From an uncultured Planctomycetota bacterium (GTDB lineage Bacteria; Planctomycetota; Phycisphaerae; UBA1845; UTPLA1): 64,000 nt of DNA. Location: contig CAADGE010000022.1 of assembly GCA_900696465.1 (NCBI GenBank), forward strand, positions 281,112 through 345,111, in the 5' to 3' direction. Below the pieces are notes generated by a model. It did no database searches. It was not told where the DNA came from and saw only the letters and a program-made list of their open reading frames with translations. Shown piece after piece: positions 57,570 to 64,000 of this stretch. Numbering within the stretch: the first letter of the stretch is position 1; each line of letters opens with the position of its first letter. Position numbers and translations under genes: made by a program.

Positions 57570-57944
57570 ATGCAAGAACAAAACTCCACCAACGCGCATC
57601 TGACGCTGACCGAGGCGGCGAACATTGCCCCCGGACGGCCATCCGCTAATTGCATCTGGCGATGGTGCCGCCGTGGCGTCAAGTCGCGCACCGGCGAGCG
57701 CATCCGACTCCAGCATGTCCGCATGGGCGGGATGATCTACACCACCGCCCAATGGCTGGAGGAATTCGGCCGTACCCTGGCCGACGCGGACGCGAAGTAC
57801 TTCGACCTCTACCAGGCGGCGGCCGCCGCCGCCAGCGCCGGGCCTGCGCGCCGCCGGTGCGGCCGTCACACCCCCCGGCAGCTCGAACGCCGGCAGCACC
57901 TCGAAGAGGTCGGCCGACGCCTGGATGAGGCGGGCATTCGATGA
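57570..57944 (+). CDS. DUF1580-like small protein, possible excisionase or regulator
   Basis: A 124-residue protein. ATG 57570 has GGGAGGA six bases upstream. The first 60 residues (LTLTEAANIAPGRPSANCIW, RWCRRGVKS, VRMGGMIYTTAQWLEEFGR) match the DUF1580/HTH-17-like layout of small planctomycete proteins: a helix-turn-helix with a wing. The C-terminus is a basic helix (RHTPRQLERRQHLEEVGRRL). It follows the integrase and heads the operon, where excisionases or regulators often lie. Its stop overlaps an in-frame ATG of the next frame (ATGA). Confidence 0.7.
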   Translation: MQEQNSTNAHLTLTEAANIAPGRPSANCIWRWCRRGVKSRTGERIRLQHVRMGGMIYTTAQWLEEFGRTLADADAKYFDLYQAAAAAASAGPARRRCGRHTPRQLERRQHLEEVGRRLDEAGIR

Positions 57945-58054
57945 AGCCAATCACCAACGAATCGCGCCCGCCTCTCGTGCGGGTGGGGCAAGCCGACTAC
58001 GTCAAGGATTTCTACCCCTGGGACTTGAACCCTGAAACGCAAGGAGACGAACAC

Positions 58055-58885
58055 ATGACCAATCTTCTGAAACAAGTGCAGCGCGGCGTGCAGCCGGCTC
58101 CGCGGCGCGTGCTGGTGTACGGCACGCACGGCATCGGCAAGTCGACGTTCGGATCGATGGCCGACAGGCCCGTCTTCATCCAGACCGAGGATGGCCTGGG
58201 CGGCATCGACTGCGAGCGCTTGCCGCTGGCGACGTCCTATGGCGACGTGGTTAGCGCGCTGTCGGCACTGTACGCCGAGCCGCACGAGTACCGCAGCGTC
58301 GTGCTGGACTCGCTCGATTGGCTGGAGCGATTGATCTGGGCGAAGGTCTGCCAGGATCGCGGCGTCGAGTCCATCGAGGACATCGGCTACGCCAAGGGCT
58401 ACGTCTTCGCGATTACATACTGGCGCGAAGTGCTGGCCGGCCTCGACGCGCTGCGCAATGAGCGCGGCATGACGATCATCCTGATCGCCCACGCCCAGAT
58501 CGAGAAGTTCGCCAACCCCGAGACGGACACCTACGACCGCTACTCGCCTCGCCTTCACAAGCAGGCTTCGGCGCTGGTCCAGGAGTGGTGCGACGAAGTC
58601 TTGTTTGCCACGTACTCGATCCACACCAAGGCGACCGACGAGGGTTTTGGCCGAAAGCGTGTCCAGGGCATCGGCACTGGCGAGCGGATCATCCGCACGA
58701 CCGAGCGCCCGGCCCATGTCGCCAAGAACCGGCTCGGCCTACCTGAGCTGCTGCCGCTCGACTGGCGCATCTACGGCGCATTCGCCAAGGGCGACGAGCA
58801 GGCCGCGCTGGCGGCGATCCGCGAATACTGGCCCGACTACGGCAAGTCGGAAGAGCAAGAGCAACCCGTTGAGCAAGGAGCGTAA
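58055..58885 (+). CDS. Phage RecA-like ATPase (Sak4/AAA_24 type)
   Basis: A 276-residue ATPase. ATG 58055 is chosen since AAGGAG lies eight bases upstream and the conserved start MTNLLKQVQRGVQPAPRRVL follows; the frame is open back to 57941, overlapping the previous gene. Walker A is VYGTHGIGKSTFGSMA, Walker B VVLDSLDWLER, and a motif III-like IILIAHAQIEK. Members replace RecA/annealase in phage recombination with a DUF669-type or SSB partner, and a DUF669 gene lies directly downstream. Confidence 0.85.
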   Translation: MTNLLKQVQRGVQPAPRRVLVYGTHGIGKSTFGSMADRPVFIQTEDGLGGIDCERLPLATSYGDVVSALSALYAEPHEYRSVVLDSLDWLERLIWAKVCQDRGVESIEDIGYAKGYVFAITYWREVLAGLDALRNERGMTIILIAHAQIEKFANPETDTYDRYSPRLHKQASALVQEWCDEVLFATYSIHTKATDEGFGRKRVQGIGTGERIIRTTERPAHVAKNRLGLPELLPLDWRIYGAFAKGDEQAALAAIREYWPDYGKSEEQEQPVEQGA

Positions 58886-58890
58886 ACGTC

Positions 58891-59346
58891 ATGTCCAACC
58901 TGAACGGATTCAATGCAAATGAAGTGGAGCCCGCCGTCGGTTTCGATCCGATCCCGGCCGGCAAGTACCTGGCGGTTATCACCGAAAGCGAGATGAAGCC
59001 GACCAAGTCGGGCGTGGGCAAGTTCCTTCAGCTCACGTTTCAGATCCTCGAGGGCGAATTCAAGGGCCGCCTGGTCTGGGCCCGGCTCAATCTTGACAAC
59101 CCCAACGCGACCACGGTCAAGATCGCTCGCGCCGAGCTGTCGGCGATCTGCCGCGCCGTCGGCGTCATGGCCCCGAAGGACTCCATCGAGCTGCACAACC
59201 TGCCGCTGGTGATCACCGTCGCGCACAAGAAACGGCAGGACACCAGCGAGATCACGAACGTCATCAAGGGCTACGCGAGGAAGGATGCCGCCATGCCCAA
59301 GGTGCCGACCGCGGGCAACAACGGCAAGGCGCCCTGGAAGAAATAG
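58891..59346 (+). CDS. DUF669 protein, probable phage ssDNA-binding partner
   Basis: A 151-residue member of DUF669, small phage proteins found beside Sak4-like ATPases and thought to bind single-stranded DNA. The family pattern is FDPIPAGKYLAVITESEMKP, GKFLQLTFQILEGEFKGRLV, WARLNLDNPNATTVKIAR, ELSAICRAVG and the INVIKGY-like TNVIKGYARKD. The C-terminal tail is Lys/Pro-rich and probably flexible. ATG 58891 follows AAGGAG by about ten bases and lies five bases after the ATPase stop. Confidence 0.85.
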   Translation: MSNLNGFNANEVEPAVGFDPIPAGKYLAVITESEMKPTKSGVGKFLQLTFQILEGEFKGRLVWARLNLDNPNATTVKIARAELSAICRAVGVMAPKDSIELHNLPLVITVAHKKRQDTSEITNVIKGYARKDAAMPKVPTAGNNGKAPWKK

Positions 59347-59405
59347 TCGTCGCCCCTCGCCCAGGCGGCGTGAGGGATTTGCATGGAGACAAAAGGAGAT
59401 CACGG

Positions 59406-59783
59406 ATGGTCACCCTCACGCTGCCCTGGCCTCCCAGCGTCAATCACTACTGGCGGATGTGGCGCGGGCGAATGTTGATCAGTCGGAAGGGCCGCCAATA
59501 CCGCGACGCCGTCGTCGCGATCGTGCGGGCGACGCAAGTCAAACCGCTGCTTGGGCCGCTGGCGATCCATATCGAGTTGTTTCCGCCCGATGCGCGGCGA
59601 CGCGATGTAGACAACGCGCTGAAGGCCCTCAATGACTCATTGGAGCACGGTGGCGCTTTCGTTGACGATTCGCAGATCGTCTGGTTGTTGATCGAGAAGT
59701 CTAGCAATGTTCGGGGCGGCAAAGTGATCGTGCGCATCTGCCAGTGCGGCCCACCGCCGATCGTGCGAAGCGGAATCTCATGA
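59406..59783 (+). CDS. RusA family Holliday junction resolvase
   Basis: A 125-residue endonuclease that resolves recombination or replication junctions. ATG 59406 has AAAGGAG upstream. The fold is clear: LTLPWPPSVNHYWRM at the start, ISRKGRQYRDAVVAIVRA, then the catalytic Asp cluster RRRDVDNALKALNDSLEH and VDDSQI. The stop overlaps the helicase start by four bases (ATGA). Confidence 0.9.
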   Translation: MVTLTLPWPPSVNHYWRMWRGRMLISRKGRQYRDAVVAIVRATQVKPLLGPLAIHIELFPPDARRRDVDNALKALNDSLEHGGAFVDDSQIVWLLIEKSSNVRGGKVIVRICQCGPPPIVRSGIS

Positions 59784-61459
59784 TGCAATTGCGGCCCTAC
59801 CAACAGCAGGCCGTCGACGCCGTGTACGACTTCCTGCGCACGCGGGATGACAACCCGTGCGTCGTGATCCCCACCGCCGGCGGCAAGACGCCCGTCATGG
59901 CGACGATCTGTCGCGACGCCGTGCAGCTTTGGAACGTCCGCGTGCTGATCCTGGCCCACGTCCGCGAGCTGCTCGAACAGGCGGCCGAAAAGCTGCACCT
60001 AGCCGCCCCGGACCTGCCGGTCGGCATCTACTCGGCGGGGCTGAAGCGCCGCGACCTGGGCTACGCCGTCACCATCGCCGGTATCCAGTCCATCTACGAG
60101 AAGGCCTGCGACATCGGACCGGTCGATCTGGTCATCGTCGACGAGGCCCACCTGATTCCGCCGGACGGCGAGGGGATGTATCGCACGTTCCTGGCGGACG
60201 CTAGAAAGGTCAATCCGCGATTGCGGGTGATTGGCATGACGGCCACGCCGTTCCGGATGAAGAGCGGGACGATCTGCGCGCCGGAAAACATCCTCAATGC
60301 GACCTGCTTCGAGATTGGCGTGCGCGAACTGATCGTGCAGGGCTTTCTGTGCCCGCTGCGAACGAAGGCGGGATCGCAGCGCCCCGATTATGACCAACTT
60401 CATGTGCGCGGCGGCGAATACATCGCCGGCGAGGTCGAGGACTTGATGGACGAGGACAAGCTCGTGCTGTCGGCTTGCCGAGAAATCATTGAACACACCC
60501 AGGAGCGCAAGTCCGTCTTGATCTTCGCCTCCGGCGTCCGCCACGGTCAGCACATCTGTCGCGTGATGTCCGAGCGGCACCAGGTCGAGTGTGGGTTCGT
60601 CTGCGGAGAAACGCTGCCGTTCGAACGCGACAGTCTGCTGAAAAGGTTCCGCGACGGCGCGCTGAAGTATCTCTGCAACGTCAACGTGCTGACCACCGGC
60701 TTCGACGCGCCGAACATTGATTGCGTGGCTCTCGTTCGTCCGACACTTTCGCCAGGCCTGTATTACCAGATGGTCGGTCGCGGCTTCCGCCTTCACCCCA
60801 GCAAAACCGACTGCCTCGTCCTGGACTTCGGCGGCAACGTTCTGCGGCATGGCCCCGTCGACCAGCTCCGCGTCGTCGGCAACGGAGTCAACGGCAACGG
60901 CGAAGCGCCGGCCAAGGAATGCCCGCAGTGTCACGCGATCATCGCGGCCGGGTACGCCAACTGCCCTGAGTGCGGCCACGAATTCCCGGATCGCACCCAC
61001 CGCAAACATGATGCCACAGCCAGCAGCGAAGGGATTCTGTCCGACCAGACCACGCGGACCGAGCACGATGTCACCGACGTCTTCTACAGCGTCCACATCA
61101 AGCGCGGCGCGCCGCCCGATGCGCCACGCACGATGCGCGTCGATTACCGCGTCGGCTTCAACGACTACGTCTCCGAGTGGGTCTGTTTCGAGCATTCGGG
61201 TTTCGCGCGCCAAAAGGCTGAGCAATGGTGGACGCGGCGGTCGAATGAGCCGGTGCCCAGCAGCGCGGATGAAGCGGTCGAGCTGGCGGACGCCGGAGCG
61301 CTGACGCCGACATCGGCGATCACCGTCGAGCGCAAGGCCGGCGAAAAGTTCGACCGCGTCGTGGCGTACCGCCTGGGCGACAAGCCGCCGCGTCTCGATT
61401 CCGAAGAAGGCCTGTCTGAGGAAATATCCGTCGTCGAAAACGAGGAGGTGCCGTTCTGA
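59780..61459 (+). CDS. DEAH-type superfamily 2 helicase with zinc ribbon
   Basis: A 559-residue helicase. Motif Q/I region is LRPYQQQAVDAVYDF and VVIPTAGGKTPVMATI, motif II VIVDEAHLIPP (DEAH), motif III GMTATPF, and later VLTTGFDAPNIDCVALVRPT and YYQMVGRGFRLHPSKT for motifs V and VI. A zinc ribbon follows (CPQCHAIIAAGYANCPECG). The last 150 residues, with VFYSVHIKRGAPPDAPRTMR, have no recognised family. Such helicases replace DnaB-type roles or assist recombination in phages. It overlaps rusA upstream and the prim-pol gene downstream (TGATG). Confidence 0.88.
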   Translation: MMQLRPYQQQAVDAVYDFLRTRDDNPCVVIPTAGGKTPVMATICRDAVQLWNVRVLILAHVRELLEQAAEKLHLAAPDLPVGIYSAGLKRRDLGYAVTIAGIQSIYEKACDIGPVDLVIVDEAHLIPPDGEGMYRTFLADARKVNPRLRVIGMTATPFRMKSGTICAPENILNATCFEIGVRELIVQGFLCPLRTKAGSQRPDYDQLHVRGGEYIAGEVEDLMDEDKLVLSACREIIEHTQERKSVLIFASGVRHGQHICRVMSERHQVECGFVCGETLPFERDSLLKRFRDGALKYLCNVNVLTTGFDAPNIDCVALVRPTLSPGLYYQMVGRGFRLHPSKTDCLVLDFGGNVLRHGPVDQLRVVGNGVNGNGEAPAKECPQCHAIIAAGYANCPECGHEFPDRTHRKHDATASSEGILSDQTTRTEHDVTDVFYSVHIKRGAPPDAPRTMRVDYRVGFNDYVSEWVCFEHSGFARQKAEQWWTRRSNEPVPSSADEAVELADAGALTPTSAITVERKAGEKFDRVVAYRLGDKPPRLDSEEGLSEEISVVENEEVPF

Positions 61460-63654
61460 TGGCAGAGGCTTCCTCGAATCTTCTCGACGCCGCGCGGACA
61501 TACCTGCGCCGCGGCTTTCTGCCAGTGCCGATCCCCGTGGGCCAGAAAGGGCCGCGCCTGAAGGGCTGGCAGCGGTTGCGGTTGGCCGTGGATGAGCTTC
61601 CCGCGCACTTCAACGGGGGCGGCAACATCGGATTACTGCTCGGTGAACCCAGCGGAGGCCTGGTCGACGTCGATCTCGATTGCCCCGAGGCCCGAACGTT
61701 CGCAGCACAGTATCTACCGCCCACTGACGCGAAGACGGGTCGGCCCAGCGCACCGCAGTCGCACTGGTGGTACATCGTCGATGGCGCGATCACCTCGACG
61801 CGGCACCGCGATCCGATCGACAAGAGCGTCATCGTCGAGCTGCGCAGCACCGGTCAGCAGACGCTCGTCGGCCCGAGTATTCATCCGTCGGGCGAGCCGT
61901 ACGACATGCTGGAGGGCGAACCGGCGCGCGTCGATGCAATCGCGTTGGCGGCGAGCGTAGCGGGGCTCGCGGAGGCGATCCTCCGGGCCAGACACGGCGA
62001 CGCGCCCAACGTGGGCCAACGGGGGCCAACGGGGGGGCCACCGGGCGCAACGTCACCGCTTCCCGACGACGCCGTCGAACGCCGCGCCGCCGCCTACCTC
62101 GATGCCATGCCCGCGGCGATCTCCGGCCAGGGCGGGCACAACGCCGCGTATGCCGCCGCGACGGCGATGGTCCACGGTTTTGCGCTACCGATCAATGTGG
62201 CATTTCGGCTGCTGTTCGAACGGTACAACCCTCGCTGCCAGCCTGCATGGTCGGAGAAGGAGCTGCGCCACAAGGTCGAGAACGCCGCCGACAAGCCGCA
62301 CGACCGGCCGCGAGGCTGGCTGCGGGATGCGGCTCTCGCAGCCGATGCTGGCGACATCGACCTATCGGCATTCAATCCCGCGCCGCACGAGCGGACCGAT
62401 GACGGCGAGCTGCGCCGCATGGAACGCCCACCCGATCCGGGGCCGTTCCCTGATCACCTGCTGCACGTGCCGGGTTTCATCGGGGATGTCGTCGCCTTCA
62501 ACCTGGCAACCGCCACGCGGCCACAGGCGGTGCTGGCGTTGGCGGCGGCAATTTGTCTGCAATCCGTCCTTGCGGCGCGAAAGGTCCGTGACGAGCGCGG
62601 CAACCGCACCAACGTCTATTGCATCGGCATCGCGCCCTCCGGCGCGGGCAAGGATCACGCCCGGAAGGTCAACAAGAACATCCTCTTCCAGTCCGGCCTG
62701 AATCAGCACGAAGGCAACGAGGATCTGGCCAGCGACGCCGGCTTGGTCACCGCCGTCGAGGCCCAACCCGCGATCCTGTTTCAGATTGACGAATTCGGTC
62801 GCTTCCTGCGAACCATCGGTGATCCCAAGAAGGCCCCGCATCTGTTCAACGTGCTGGGCGCGCTCATGAAGTTGTATTCTTCGGCGGACACGGTTTTTCG
62901 CGGCAAGGCTTACGCCGACAAGAAGCGCAACCGCGTCGTCGATCAACCGTGCGTCAGCATGTACGGCACGACGGTGCCGGAGCACTTTTTCGAGTCGCTC
63001 ACCGCCGACAGCCTCAGCGACGGCTTCATCGCCCGACTGCTGGTCTTCGAGGCCGACACCACGCCGCCGCGCCAACGTGCGAAACAGACTGACATTCCCG
63101 AATCTATAGTGGCGGCAGCGAGCTGGTGGGGCAATTTCAAGCCGGGAGGCAACCTGCAAGCTGAGCATCCCGATCCTCACGTCGTCCCTTACTCCGAGGA
63201 AGCCGGCGCAATCTTTGACCGCATGGCGGCACTGGTCGATGCCGAGCTCTCCAAGCCCGATGGCGACGGCCGCTCCCTGTGGGCCCGCGCCGAGGAAAAA
63301 GCCTGCCGCCTCGCCCTGATCTACTCATGCTCGGCCGCCCGCGACTCGCCGGTCATCGACGGCGATGCCGCCCGTTGGGCGTGCGAGCTGTCCGAGTACC
63401 TGACCCGCCGCATGCTCTTCGTCGCCCACGAGTGGGTCGCGGACGGCCTGTTCGACGCCCGGCAGAAACGCGTGCTTCGCATCATCCGTCGAGCAGGTGG
63501 CCTCATCGGCCGACGCGAGCTGTCGCGCTGCACGCAGTCCATGACGCAGCGCGAGCGGCAGGAGGTCATCGAGAACCTGATCGAGACGGGTCAGATCGAA
63601 ACGGTAGTCACGCCGACCACGACGAAGCCCAGGGTGAGTTATGCGATCCGGTGA
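61459..63654 (+). CDS. Bifunctional prim-pol / DUF3987 helicase-like protein
   Basis: A 731-residue replication protein. The N-terminal prim-pol domain (1-170) has the metal residues in LVDVDLDCPEARTF and the conserved His in PQSHWWYIVDG. A Gly/Pro-rich linker (NVGQRGPTGGPPGATS, near 185) leads to a PriCT-like helix region (GQGGHNAAYAAATAMVHGFA). The C-terminal DUF3987 ATPase-like domain shows YCIGIAPSGAGKDHARKVNK (Walker A), ILFQIDEFGRFLRTIG (Walker B) and VSMYGTTVPEHFFESLTADS. Probably the replication initiator/primase-helicase of the element. It ends the overlapping operon. Confidence 0.88.
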   Translation: MAEASSNLLDAARTYLRRGFLPVPIPVGQKGPRLKGWQRLRLAVDELPAHFNGGGNIGLLLGEPSGGLVDVDLDCPEARTFAAQYLPPTDAKTGRPSAPQSHWWYIVDGAITSTRHRDPIDKSVIVELRSTGQQTLVGPSIHPSGEPYDMLEGEPARVDAIALAASVAGLAEAILRARHGDAPNVGQRGPTGGPPGATSPLPDDAVERRAAAYLDAMPAAISGQGGHNAAYAAATAMVHGFALPINVAFRLLFERYNPRCQPAWSEKELRHKVENAADKPHDRPRGWLRDAALAADAGDIDLSAFNPAPHERTDDGELRRMERPPDPGPFPDHLLHVPGFIGDVVAFNLATATRPQAVLALAAAICLQSVLAARKVRDERGNRTNVYCIGIAPSGAGKDHARKVNKNILFQSGLNQHEGNEDLASDAGLVTAVEAQPAILFQIDEFGRFLRTIGDPKKAPHLFNVLGALMKLYSSADTVFRGKAYADKKRNRVVDQPCVSMYGTTVPEHFFESLTADSLSDGFIARLLVFEADTTPPRQRAKQTDIPESIVAAASWWGNFKPGGNLQAEHPDPHVVPYSEEAGAIFDRMAALVDAELSKPDGDGRSLWARAEEKACRLALIYSCSAARDSPVIDGDAARWACELSEYLTRRMLFVAHEWVADGLFDARQKRVLRIIRRAGGLIGRRELSRCTQSMTQRERQEVIENLIETGQIETVVTPTTTKPRVSYAIR

Positions 63655-63657
63655 AAA

Positions 63658-63745
63658 CGTCAATATGTCAATCCGTCAAACAGGGTCTCTGTATATAGAA
63701 GGCGCGCGCGAAGCGTGTAACAGAGAAGAAGATGACATATTGACG
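63658..63745. repeat. 13-bp inverted repeat downstream of the prim-pol gene
   Basis: CGTCAATATGTCA (63658-63670) and TGACATATTGACG (63733-63745) are perfect reverse complements, 62 bases apart, framing an AT-richer stretch (TCTGTATATAGAAG). An extra CGTCAA stands at 63674-63679. Confidence 0.65.
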
Positions 63746-63798
63746 AATCTCTCTCTTCTTCAACCATCACTGCGTCTCGACAGCACTTGCGCGCGTCG

Positions 63799-63837
63799 AA
63801 TCCGTCAGGAATCCGTCACGATTCGTCAACGCGTCAA
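63799..63837 (+). repeat. CGTCA repeat array
   Basis: AATCCGTCA occurs twice with an 11-base period (63801 and 63812 regions), followed by CGATTCGTCAA and GCGTCAA: CGTCA starts at 63803, 63814, 63824 and 63832. The rest of the gap to the window end (63838-64000) holds no gene I can support. Confidence 0.55.
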
Positions 63838-64000
63838 TAGGTACTACCAGGGCGACGTTTGCAGCCGAGGCCCGCGGGAACAGCCACGAATATCGACTGA
63901 GTTTGTTGCGCTTGGCCGATCCCCGGCCAGGCCGCCACGGGGCGCGCCCTGTTGGGCCGTGGGCCAACGGACGCCGCCGGGGCGTCCCGGAACCACGACG

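Noticed and set aside
59999..61501. 500-codon minus-strand frame opposite the helicase
   Set aside because: Antisense shadow of a gene with all helicase motifs.
63767..63967. 66-codon minus-strand frame after the prim-pol gene
   Set aside because: It overlaps the repeat region, has no ribosome-binding site I can see and no family match.

Overview
The window is GC-rich bacterial chromosome that looks like a planctomycete, most probably of the Phycisphaerae. The signs are secreted enzymes with dockerin-like GD-NGD tails, an MJ0042-type zinc-ribbon membrane protein, FecR and HTH-plus-membrane proteins, a DUF1580-type small protein, and short interspersed palindromes that read GRDAH or GETPVPP when translated. 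This is inferred from gene families only; there is no rRNA here.

Layout. 1-5.5 kb: the end of a flagellin gene, a secreted PQQ-type sugar dehydrogenase, an N6-adenine DNA methyltransferase and a zinc-ribbon membrane protein. 5.7-15.4 kb: a PAS/GAF/receiver signalling protein, a lipoprotein hydrolase, a large membrane protein, a paired active and inactive M16 peptidase, and two lipoproteins. 15.8-30.2 kb: housekeeping genes gltX, carA-carB, a GT-C-like membrane protein and pfkA, then an overlapping operon pabB-pabC-nif3-prsA. 30.4-37.8 kb: two membrane-anchored proteins, a flagellin-modification pair (a nucleotidyltransferase/degenerate radical-SAM/SPASM protein and a Maf-type DUF115 protein), and a secreted endonuclease/exonuclease/phosphatase-fold protein. 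39-55.7 kb: accD, envelope proteins, a transglutaminase, a four-gene ABC transporter/phosphodiesterase/phosphatase cluster, a second PQQ sugar dehydrogenase and thiE.

The most unusual locus lies between the nuclease gene and accD (about 37.9-38.9 kb). Two tandem 111-bp reading frames encode the same 36-residue hydrophobic peptide. They differ at 12 nucleotides, all synonymous, while their flanks do not align, so the peptide is under strong selection. Each start codon is buried in an inverted repeat, a large hairpin separates the two frames, a TTGACA-N18-TAAACT promoter lies upstream, and a strong terminator ends the unit. This resembles a structured, translationally silenced micropeptide locus such as a type I toxin or membrane regulatory peptide. 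I do not recognise the peptide and its function is unknown.

From 55.87 kb to the window end, an integrated element begins directly after a tRNA-Ala(GGC) gene. It has a tyrosine integrase with its own terminator, a DUF1580-like small protein, then a tightly packed phage-type replication and recombination module: a Sak4-like ATPase, a DUF669 protein, a RusA resolvase, a DEAH helicase with a zinc ribbon, and a prim-pol/DUF3987 protein. It is followed by a CGTCA-repeat region that could be an origin or operator. The right end of the element lies outside the window.
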